A DNA stretch of 37,224 bases from an uncultured Kiritimatiellota bacterium. Its GTDB lineage: Bacteria; Verrucomicrobiota; Kiritimatiellia; RFP12; UBA1067. Shown here piece by piece: positions 9,235 to 17,023 of the stretch; position 1 is the stretch's first letter; every line of letters starts with the position of its first letter. The DNA lies in assembly GCA_934654805.1 (NCBI GenBank), contig CAKUGW010000015.1, positions 1-37,224 on the forward strand, given 5' to 3'. The translations under genes and the position numbers were made by a program. The notes beneath the pieces are model-generated. The model was not told the DNA's origin. It saw only the letters and a program-made list of their open reading frames with translations, and did not search any database.

Positions 9235-11318
9235 TTGCGAACCACCTCATAGGCAAGGACGGCATGTCCATCCGGGCCCCTCACGTCCGCCGTAAAGAGC
9301 AGACGCCCGCCTTTCACGCGCGACGGGACCTCGGCGATGCGCTCGCCGTTCGTCTTCAGCGCGTAGACCTTGCACTGCGCAGGGGACTGAAGCGCCAGTG
9401 CGATCTTCGCCCGCCCGGCGCGCGCCAGCGGCACGCACGTGTCGGCATCGTAGCGTTCAAGGACGTCGAAGTCGTTCTTGCGGAACCGGACGCCGCGCCC
9501 CTGCATGTCCGTCAGATGGAAGAGGACGAGCCGTTTCGAGGCCGCAATCGGCCTCTCGTCGAGCGAACTGACCCAGACGGTCGCCGTCTTGACGTCAAGC
9601 GAGCTGTCGATCGTAGTCTTGCAGTCGAGGGAGAATGCCAGCGGCCCGCACGTCACCGTGCGCGCATTCTCCTTCGCGAACGCACCTGCCGTGCGCGCGG
9701 TCGTCACGGCGAAGACGCCACGCGCCTTGTCGTTGACGATGCCCGCCGGATACGGCGCCTCGACAGGCGCCTTGTCGCCGGCAAAATGCTCGGAGGCGGA
9801 AAACGTGCGGAAGCCGCCCTCGTAGCCGGCGACCGTCGTGCCGACACGCAGACGCCACGCGGCGTCCATCCACTGCGGGAACGGACCATTGACGGCATAC
9901 GCACCCGTCTTCGCCGACTCGTCAATGACAAGGGCGCAGGTCGGCCCGATGCGCGCGAGGTCGCCGCGCCGGAACAGGGTCACGATCGCCCGCTCCGTCA
10001 TCCGCCGCAACGGGTCGCGCAGCAGGTCGAAGAAGTCGAACCCGCCCACGTTGTCCGCAAGATACTTCGGCTCGCTCCCGACCATGAAGCGGTAGAGAGA
10101 GTCCCAGTCCTGCAGCGCGGCCAACGCGCCGACGAGAAGCCCCGCACTGCCGCGGTAGACGTTCGGCGGCGCATAGTCCCACTCGGTGACGGCGAACGGC
10201 TTGGACGGATTGCGGACGAACGCCTGCTCGCACTGCGGAACGTTTCGCTCGGTCAGCGGCCCGACCTGCCACGTGTGCGAGCCCCCGCCCCAGCCGCCGG
10301 ACAGAAAGCTCGGGTGCGCGAGGTAGAAGTGGCTCTCGACGAAGTCGTAGAGCGGCGCGCGCACGGCCAGCGTGCCCGCATACTCGTGTACGCCATTGAA
10401 GTTCGTCAGCAGCACGCGCGAGCCGATCTCGTCGCGGACGATCCGCTTGACGCGGTTGAAGAAACGCGGCTCGACCTTCTCGACGAATTGTCCGAACGCA
10501 ATCCGTCCGGGCTGCCCCTCCTCAATCTCCTTCTCCGTCGGCACCTTCACGTCGCCCATCAGCTCCTTCCAGGCCGCCCGAAACGACGGCAGCTTGATCG
10601 TCGCCGCCCAGTTGGCGCGCAGCGACCCCTCATTGACAAGCGAGAAGGACACGATCGCCGGCTCGTCCCCATAGGTCCGTCCCGTGTATGGGTTCACGCG
10701 CTTGAGCCAAAGCCGGATGCTCTCGGCATAGTCCCCAAAGGCGTCCTCCTCGAAGTAGATGCGCGCACGGTAGTTCGCGATCTGGGAATACGAATGGCGC
10801 CGCGAATGGAAGTCCGTCACGACGTAGAGGCCGCGCTTCGCCGCGCAGGCGACAAGCCAGTCGAGCGCGTCAAATTCAGCCTCCTTCACCTGGGGGCCGA
10901 AGGAGCCGCCCGTGAAGATGTAGCCGTCGTGCGTATGCAGGCGAATCGCGTTGTAGCCGCTGAGGACGAGCATGTCGACAAGATCCTGCGTCTCCTGCTT
11001 GTTGGCGTTGACGCAGACGCGGTCGATGAGGTTCACGCCGACGAACCGCTGCGGCACGCCCGGCAGACGCTCGAACTCGAAGTGGTCGCCCACGACCGTG
11101 ACGCGCCCATACTTGCCGCACGGCCCTTCGGCGGCACCGATCTCCGTGAAGTCGAGCGCCGACCCCGGCACGATCTTCTTGAGGTTGTCGCAGAAGATCC
11201 AGTCCGGCCCTTCGACAATCTCGAACCCGTTTGTCTCAGCCGTCAGGGGGTGGGCCAGCAGCGCACCCGTCACGAGCGAAAGAAAAACGCCTACACTTTT
11301 CCCTTTGAGAGCTCTCAT
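9231..11318 (-). CDS. Secreted GH-A-clan (GH5-like) glycoside hydrolase, 695 aa
   Basis: Exported enzyme with a signal peptide (1 to about 28, ending PLTAE). It has a short beta N-domain and then a TIM barrel beginning RFVGVNLIDR. Acid/base candidate E230 is in SLVNEGS and nucleophile candidate E379 in VTEWDY. It is a shorter paralogue of the 931-aa protein at the left end of the window, lacking about 200 N-terminal residues. The tail (GPDGHAVLAYEVVRK) resembles the 931-aa tail. The ribosome site AAAGGAAAC precedes ATG by about 6 nt, and the gene follows the LamG protein by 25 nt. Having both paralogues in one operon suggests related but distinct linkages are attacked. GH family assignment is tentative. 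Confidence 0.75.
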   Translation of the reverse strand: MRALKGKSVGVFLSLVTGALLAHPLTAETNGFEIVEGPDWIFCDNLKKIVPGSALDFTEIGAAEGPCGKYGRVTVVGDHFEFERLPGVPQRFVGVNLIDRVCVNANKQETQDLVDMLVLSGYNAIRLHTHDGYIFTGGSFGPQVKEAEFDALDWLVACAAKRGLYVVTDFHSRRHSYSQIANYRARIYFEEDAFGDYAESIRLWLKRVNPYTGRTYGDEPAIVSFSLVNEGSLRANWAATIKLPSFRAAWKELMGDVKVPTEKEIEEGQPGRIAFGQFVEKVEPRFFNRVKRIVRDEIGSRVLLTNFNGVHEYAGTLAVRAPLYDFVESHFYLAHPSFLSGGWGGGSHTWQVGPLTERNVPQCEQAFVRNPSKPFAVTEWDYAPPNVYRGSAGLLVGALAALQDWDSLYRFMVGSEPKYLADNVGGFDFFDLLRDPLRRMTERAIVTLFRRGDLARIGPTCALVIDESAKTGAYAVNGPFPQWMDAAWRLRVGTTVAGYEGGFRTFSASEHFAGDKAPVEAPYPAGIVNDKARGVFAVTTARTAGAFAKENARTVTCGPLAFSLDCKTTIDSSLDVKTATVWVSSLDERPIAASKRLVLFHLTDMQGRGVRFRKNDFDVLERYDADTCVPLARAGRAKIALALQSPAQCKVYALKTNGERIAEVPSRVKGGRLLFTADVRGPDGHAVLAYEVVRK

Positions 11319-11343
11319 CTTGTGGTTTCCTTTTCCATCTGCC

Positions 11344-14226
11344 TTACCGAATCACGATCGCCAGACCGCGACGCACCTTCGCGAGAACGGCGTTTCCCCT
11401 GATCTTGAACGTCACCTTGTCCGTCGCGGCTCCATTCAGCCGGCACGTCCACCCCGACAGGTCTGTCGCTCCCGCCAGCGACGTGGCGCGCGCGACGACG
11501 TAGGAACGCCGCGTGTCGGCGAGCAGCGTCTCCTCCGACTCGGCAAAGCACACCGTCGCCACCGTCGGCAGGGTCAGCGGCCCCGTCATGTCAATGGCCG
11601 GCGTCTCCGACGTGCAGGCGAGGACGGCGTTCTCGGCAAATGCGAGCGATCCCGGCCCGAAGACCGTACCCGTGAAGCCCGAAGCCGAAGCGGCCGCGAG
11701 CGTCCCGTGCGCGCCGACGGACACCGCACCCGCCCCCGTCAGCCCCGCGATCGAAGTGGATACCGGCGTGTAGAACGACGCCCCTTCGTCAACGGACACC
11801 GACGAGTCCGAAAGCGGGTTCGGCCCAGAGCCCGTCTCCAGCGTCTGCAGAAGGCGGCGAACCTGCGCCGCGTCCAGCGCCTCGGCGAAGACCTGCACGT
11901 CGTCTAGCCGGCACGACATGCGCCGATCCGGCACGGCCGGATTGTAGGCTATGTAGACCGTCCCCTGCGCCGCGATGTCCGGCGGCGACGCATTCCCGAC
12001 CGTGTCCGCCGGGCGTGCATCTCGGTAGCAGGTCATCGTCCCGTTCGCCGCATCGTGGACGAACGTGAAGACCGTATAGATGCCGTCGCCCGACACGCCC
12101 TCAAGCTGACATTCGGCGCCTCCTGTCATTTTTGTCGTCGAATAGCCGATCCTCCTCGGATAGTTGCCGTTGCAGATGCGGAAAGCCTTGCCAGACTGCG
12201 TCACGTCGCCCATCGAGAAGAGGTCGGCGTCGCCCTCTTCCCAGCCCGCCACGCGGACATTGACCGTGAAGGACGCCCCGCCGGACGGGAAGCCCGCCGA
12301 GCGTCCCTCGCCCTTCAGTTTCAGATAGGCACTGCCCGCGGCGAACCGAACGGCCTTTCCGAAGGCATCCGCATCCGACGTCAGGTTCAGCGTCTCGCCG
12401 CAGACTTCAAGGTCGTGTCCGTTGCCGCTCGTGTCCTTTCCGGGATTCTCCGCGTCATTGAACGCCCAATGCGCAACCGGCGCGGGGAGCGTCGAGACCT
12501 CCGTTGTCGGCGCCGGGAACGGGTTTTCGCTCAGCGCCTTCACCTCATCCGCCGAAAGAGCGCGGTTGAACACCAGCAGCTCATCGTAGTCGGCAGTCAC
12601 GTTCGTCCCCAGCTGAATGGGCGTCGAGCTGAGATCCCAGTCTCTCGTCTTGGTCTCGGACAGCGTCCCGTTCGTGTAGACCTTCGCGTCCGTCCCGTCG
12701 AATGTCAGCGTGTACTGCCGCCAGTCGCCGGTCTGCCACGTGCCCTGCCACAGCCAATTGCCGCAGAACGTCATCAGGCTGCCGAGCGCGTAACCGTCAG
12801 CAGAAATCGCCCCCAGGCCGATTTCCCGCGTGCCCTCCGAAGACCACATACCGACGTTCAGGAAGAGGCCGCCCTTCTCCCACGTCTCCGTCGACGCCGT
12901 GCGAACCCAAAATGAGATCGTGAACGGCATCTTCCCGGAGATGAAGCTGTTCGCAGCCGTCTGCATCCTGGCCGCGCCGTCGAAGCGCGCGCACCGCGAG
13001 CCGCCGATGCCGCCCGTCGTCGGCGTCGGCGCACCGGCGGAGACTTTCAGGTCATTCGCGCCCAGCTCGTCCGTCGTGAGGTCGCAGTCGAACGAGTAGC
13101 GGCTGACGAGTCCGGCAGGATAGCCCGAAAGCGCCGTGCCGACCGTATCGGCGGCGACCAGCGTGCCGGCCTTGACGCGCATCGTGCCCGTCAGCGTGTT
13201 GGCGCCCGACAGCGTCAGGGTCTGTCCGGGCGCATCCAGCGCGAACGTGCCCGCACCCGACAGCCGCGCGCCATACGTGCCGCCGCCCGTCACCGTGAGC
13301 GTCTTGCCGTCGGCAATCTCGATGCCGCCGAGCGTCGCCCCGTCGGACAGGCGGGCGACGGTCTGGTTGGAGGAGACGACGAACGTGCCCGACTCGACGC
13401 TGACAACCTGCGCCTTCGGCCCCAGCGTCCCAGTCACGTTCACCCGCGCCGACCGCACCTCGAAGCGTCCCATGAAGTCCGGCGAGTTTCCCGAAAGCGT
13501 CCAGATGCGCGCACCGCACGGGATGATCACGCCCTCGCCCCGAAGCGCCCCAGCGAACGTCCCGCTGGCCTGATGCAGAACGAGGGACTTTCCGCCCAAG
13601 TCAAAGACGTCCGCCTCGCTTTCAGACTTCAGCGCGTAGACATCGAAGTTCGCCTCGGCCGTCAGCTTCGCGCCGCCCTTCAGGCGGATCTCCCCAGCGC
13701 CGTTCGCGCTCATGCCGGTTATCATCCGAGCCGCGACGCCATCCAGAGTCAGGATGCCGCCGACATACGTCCCAAACCACTGCGCGTCGATCTTCAGCGT
13801 GCCACCGCCCGAAACCGTCAGTGCCCAGCCGACCCAGTCGCCCCACCCCCCGACCCTGAACTGCGCGTCAAGCGTCGTTCCGGTCGGAATGGTAATCTTG
13901 CCGTCCGTTGGCGCGGCTATCCTGTCCGACGTCCACGTGACCGTCCCCCTGTCCGCGCCGAACGTGACGGCGCCGAACGTCGTCGCCGCGTCGTTATGGA
14001 TTGTCGCGCCGTCCGTAAGCGCCGTGAAGTCGAGGTCGTTCGCCTCCGACCAGTTGGGCACCGCATTCCAGTTGTTGGCGTCGCTCCATTTCGTGCCGTC
14101 GCCGCCGCCCGTCCAGACCAGCTGCGGATTCGCAGCCCACGCGCTTCCAGCAAGCAACCCTCCCGCCAACACCGCTCCGGCGACGACGAAAGGAAAGGAC
14201 ATCTTCCGACATGTTTGCGTCTTCAT
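11344..14226 (-). CDS. Secreted passenger-repeat and double LamG-like protein, 960 aa
   Basis: Large exported surface or glycan-binding protein. Residues 1-31 are a signal peptide cleaved after SAWA. Residues 35-360 are beta-helix-like with Gly/Thr-rich repeats resembling passenger-associated repeats (for example LTLSGANTLTGTMRVKAGTL). Two concanavalin-A/LamG-like domains follow: about 365-560 (starting GLVSRYSFD, with FTISFWVRT) and about 575-800 (starting PVAHWAFND, with FTVNVRVAG). A further beta segment leads to a 42-residue tail shared with the chimera at 2929-3288. I see no autotransporter barrel. LamG folds commonly bind carbohydrate, so it probably anchors or targets the neighbouring hydrolases to substrate. 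That role is inference. Confidence 0.75.
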   Translation of the reverse strand: MKTQTCRKMSFPFVVAGAVLAGGLLAGSAWAANPQLVWTGGGDGTKWSDANNWNAVPNWSEANDLDFTALTDGATIHNDAATTFGAVTFGADRGTVTWTSDRIAAPTDGKITIPTGTTLDAQFRVGGWGDWVGWALTVSGGGTLKIDAQWFGTYVGGILTLDGVAARMITGMSANGAGEIRLKGGAKLTAEANFDVYALKSESEADVFDLGGKSLVLHQASGTFAGALRGEGVIIPCGARIWTLSGNSPDFMGRFEVRSARVNVTGTLGPKAQVVSVESGTFVVSSNQTVARLSDGATLGGIEIADGKTLTVTGGGTYGARLSGAGTFALDAPGQTLTLSGANTLTGTMRVKAGTLVAADTVGTALSGYPAGLVSRYSFDCDLTTDELGANDLKVSAGAPTPTTGGIGGSRCARFDGAARMQTAANSFISGKMPFTISFWVRTASTETWEKGGLFLNVGMWSSEGTREIGLGAISADGYALGSLMTFCGNWLWQGTWQTGDWRQYTLTFDGTDAKVYTNGTLSETKTRDWDLSSTPIQLGTNVTADYDELLVFNRALSADEVKALSENPFPAPTTEVSTLPAPVAHWAFNDAENPGKDTSGNGHDLEVCGETLNLTSDADAFGKAVRFAAGSAYLKLKGEGRSAGFPSGGASFTVNVRVAGWEEGDADLFSMGDVTQSGKAFRICNGNYPRRIGYSTTKMTGGAECQLEGVSGDGIYTVFTFVHDAANGTMTCYRDARPADTVGNASPPDIAAQGTVYIAYNPAVPDRRMSCRLDDVQVFAEALDAAQVRRLLQTLETGSGPNPLSDSSVSVDEGASFYTPVSTSIAGLTGAGAVSVGAHGTLAAASASGFTGTVFGPGSLAFAENAVLACTSETPAIDMTGPLTLPTVATVCFAESEETLLADTRRSYVVARATSLAGATDLSGWTCRLNGAATDKVTFKIRGNAVLAKVRRGLAIVIR

Positions 14227-14283
14227 TTGCGTATTCCTTGTTTGGTGTTCACTGTTTTGTTCCGAGTCAAGAGCGAAGGTCTT

Positions 14284-16520
14284 TTAATCAAACTGGACCT
14301 TGACCGAGGCGATCTCGGTCGGGCCGCTGAAGACGGCGGAGACCGTCCGCACAAGGCCCATGTTCGGCGGTGGCGCATTCGGATTCGTCTCCGTCCCCCA
14401 GAACGGCTTCAGGCTGCGGACAGGCACACGCACCGTCGCCCAGTCCTCCGTCAGGGGGAAGTCCCAGCCATAATACGTCTCGTTGGCGAACGTGAAGATG
14501 AGGCGCACCGTTCCCGGCTTGCCATCCGCCGCACGGAGCGTCGCGACCACCTCGCGCCCCGGGCCAGGCCGCCCGAAGGCACGCTCGAACGACACCGCGT
14601 CAAATGGCGTGTGCTGGACGAGGTCGCCCTTCTCGATCCGCTCGGCGGACGCCGTGAAGCCAAAGGCGTCGAGGCCCAAGGGCCCTTTCGCCACATAGCG
14701 GTACGCATTCGCCTCGGCGATCTGGCCGTGCCGCACGGCCAACGTCACGTCCAGGAACTCGAAGTCCGAGGGCGTCGGATAGGCAGGACAGACAAACGGC
14801 GGCGTCTTGAGCGCGGCCAATGCGGCCCGCGCGTCCGCACCAAACGCGGCGACGGACTCGACGACATAGTCGCCTGGCATCAGGCTGACGCCGCCATCGA
14901 CGGCCACGGCGACGAGCGCGGCATCGTCTTCCGCCGCCCGCACGCGGTAGGTCGGCGAGAGGCCGGGAATCGTTAGACGAACCGCACGTGTCTCGCGGAG
15001 CGTCAGGTGCTTGGGCGACGTGTTCCCCGAATAGGGATCGGCAAGGTCGAGGACGTTCGGATAGAGCTGCAACCGCCAGACGCCCCGCGCCGCACGGTCG
15101 AGGAAGTAGGCGCCATTCCCGGTCACTGCGGCGACGGACGAGGCCCCGACGCCCCAGATGCGGCGCAAGGCTTCGGAACGCGGCGGCGGATCCAGCGGAT
15201 CGGCCGTGTAGAGGTAGTCCGCGTCCGTCACGAGCTGCGACAGGTTCCGGCGGGCGTCAATCCGAACGCCAATGTCATCGAAGCGCAATTCGTCGATGGC
15301 GGGGCTATAGGGGCAGCCCAGCGGCGAGCGACGGAAGACCTCGGCGGCAATTGCGAACGAGATTGCCTTGGCCGGCGTGTAGACGAGGTTGAGGTGATGG
15401 GTCTTCCAGGCGAGATTGCGGTCAGCCAGGGCCAGCGCATCATACTGGAACTGGTTCGCGACCGAGCAACCCTCGTGGCGAAACTCGCGCGCCATGGCCG
15501 GATACATATAGGCCCCGCCGACGTCCGCGCAGTCGAACTCGTAAATCATCTTGAGCTTGTCCGCCACATGTTCATCGCCCTTGATGGTCGTCGCGACAAT
15601 GCGCCCCAGCTGACTGCCGAGAAGCTCGCGGTCGGCGACCAGCCCCGTCGGATAGTCATTGCCCGTCACGCCATCGATCGTCGAGGCGCCGCACGCCGCC
15701 GTGCGCCCTTCCCAACAGTTGTAGAAAAGGGGCTTCGTCGTCCCAGTCGAACGCAGGGCTGCGGCCAGTCGGTCGATGTACGCCGTCACCTTCGCGTCCG
15801 GCCAGTCTTTCGGATAATGCGGCTCGTTGATCAGCTCGAACGCGATGATCGCGGGATCGTCCGCATAGCGATAGCCCGTGTAGCGGTTGACATGACCGGC
15901 GAAGGCGCGCAGGAAGCGTTCCTGGATCGCGATTGCACGCGGGTCGGACACCATCTGCTGAATCGTCCAGTCAGACGAAAAGCCCTTTCCCGATGCATTG
16001 GAATGCCACCAGGCAATCGGCGTCAAAACGGTTTTGATGCCGTTTGAGGCACACAGGCTGATCAGGTCGTCAAGCAGTTCAACATGCTCGTTGTCGATGA
16101 AGTCGCCCGCCTTCGTCGAGAACTCCGCGTCAAACGTGTGAAGACGAATGCAGTCGAGCCCGAGACGCCGAAAATGCGCGACGTCACGGCGCATCTGCTC
16201 CTTGTGGTCGAGGCCGCGCGCCTTCAGCAACCGATACTCGCCGGAAAACGCCGGATAGTAATTGACGCCGAATCGCGTCTCCAGAGTCTTCCTGTCCGCC
16301 GCCGATGCCGCAAGCGCAAGGCCAGCCACAAGCAGGGCTCCGGCCCAAGCGCAGCGGCCTCGCGGAGATCGCCCGTCAGCTAGCTCACAGCGATGTGTGT
16401 GTGGGGGGGGGGGGTATTGGAACCGTGCGCAAACGCGGCAGAAAGCGCCCCGGCCGCCGTCTCGCCAGCCGTCGCCCCGCCCGCGCAGTTCTCCGTCAGA
16501 AATGCCCTTCTCGTGTCCAT
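14284..16520 (-). CDS. Secreted GH5-like glycoside hydrolase with frame break at a poly-C tract
   Basis: The body (about 14284-16400) encodes a GH-A-clan TIM barrel opening TRFGVNYYPAF. Acid/base is E in FELINEPH (codon 15823-15825) and the nucleophile candidate is E in MIYEFDC (codon 15538-15540), followed by C-terminal beta domains. The body frame has no start codon near its signal peptide (AWAGALLVAGLALAASAA). The only plausible start, ATG at 16518-16520, lies just after a TATAAT box and is one frame off. It encodes MDTRRAFLTEN, a twin-arginine-like opening. A run of 12 C (16403-16414) sits between them. One extra C, or two fewer, would join the frames into about 745 aa. As written the gene is off. 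It may be phase-variable, mis-sequenced or decayed. Confidence 0.7.
16394..16414. repeat. Compound simple-sequence repeat: (TG)5 then poly-G (poly-C on the coding strand)
   Basis: On the plus strand (TG)5 runs directly into G, giving 12 consecutive G at 16403-16414. On the coding strand this is 12 C followed by alternating CA. It lies about 105 nt downstream of the GH5-like start codon, exactly between the two reading frames. Such tracts change length by slippage. Confidence 0.95.
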
Positions 16521-16536
16521 GCGCGCTATTATACCA
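16521..16536 (-). promoter_or_regulatory. Extended -10 promoter of the carbohydrate operon
   Basis: TGGTATAAT at 16528-16536 lies 7 nt before the ATG at 16518-16520, so transcription would begin at or within 1-2 nt of the start codon. The preceding A/T-rich TTTTTGG is shared with the nadK and rpsB promoters. A weak -35 candidate CTCACA lies at 16551-16556. Confidence 0.75.
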
Positions 16537-16555
16537 AAAATTTTGCGTCTTGTGA

Positions 16556-16592
16556 GGAAATGATTCGCAAAAACTTTCGGAAGCGATTCGCA
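16556..16592 (-). promoter_or_regulatory. Direct-repeat operator candidate for an AraC/XylR-type regulator
   Basis: TGCGAATCRYTTCC occurs twice in the same orientation on the minus strand, at 16579-16592 and 16556-16569. Twelve of 14 positions are identical and the repeats start 23 bp apart. The proximal copy touches the -35 region. Tandem half-sites about two helical turns apart next to the -35 are typical of AraC-family activators, and such a regulator is encoded at 18884-20053. Confidence 0.55.
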
Positions 16593-16958
16593 CGGCTGGC
16601 GAGAGGGCGAACGAACAGCGAACCCTACCACTTTCGCCAGACGGCCCTGCGGTCTCTGCGTGAAATAAACCTAAAAATCGCCTGTCGCCTCGGCTTTCTC
16701 GCTTGCGGAAGCGCATTCTGCCGAGGGGAATGTCTTGCCGCGTCTGATTGACTGACGTGTGGCGACAGGTGCGACTCCCGGAGCGACCCGGATCGAGGCC
16801 GCAGGCCGACATAGACGGAACGCAGCGACGTCCGTTTGGGCGAGATGCCGGGCCGACGGGCCGAGATGCGGACGACTGTCGCGCAGGGACTCAAATCCGG
16901 CCGAAGCCGCATTTACCTCGGAAGGTGAAGGCGTCGCCACGCCCAGCCCCCAGCAGAT
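16593..16958. other. Gene-free GC-rich spacer with a long hairpin
   Basis: I find no convincing gene here; short open frames exist on both strands but none has a recognisable domain or ribosome site. A nested hairpin at 16688-16726 pairs CCTCGGC with GCCGAGG (7 bp), enclosing CGCTT/AAGCG around GCGG. The rest (about 16740-16958) is GC-rich with no obvious promoter. It may be an interspersed repeat or the remains of a lost gene. Confidence 0.45.
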
Positions 16959-16987
16959 AAAGGCTGAAGCCGCCTTTGGTCGGCTTC
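16959..16987 (-). terminator. Probable terminator of the AAA-ATPase-like gene
   Basis: Two mutually exclusive stems lie just downstream of the stop codon: GAAGCCG/CGGCTTC (16966-16972 with 16981-16987) and AAAGGC/GCCTTT (6 bp, loop 7). On the minus strand the second stem ends in GCCTTTATCT. The U-tract is weak, so strength is uncertain. Confidence 0.5.
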
Positions 16988-17023
16988 AACTGCGACAGTT
17001 AGGATAAAGTTTAGAACGAGAAA

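Noticed and set aside
16521..16812. 842-aa version of the GH5-like gene starting at 16812
   Set aside because: The N-terminal 130 residues are low-quality, the promoter lies inside, and the real start context at 16520 is in another frame.
16860..16920. Resemblance to a tRNA T-arm (GGGACTCAAATCC)
   Set aside because: No paired stem, anticodon arm or acceptor stem can be built around it.
16759..17007. 82-aa plus-strand frame in the gene-free spacer
   Set aside because: No domain, no ribosome site or promoter; an opposite-strand frame of similar length also exists. I leave it as non-coding.
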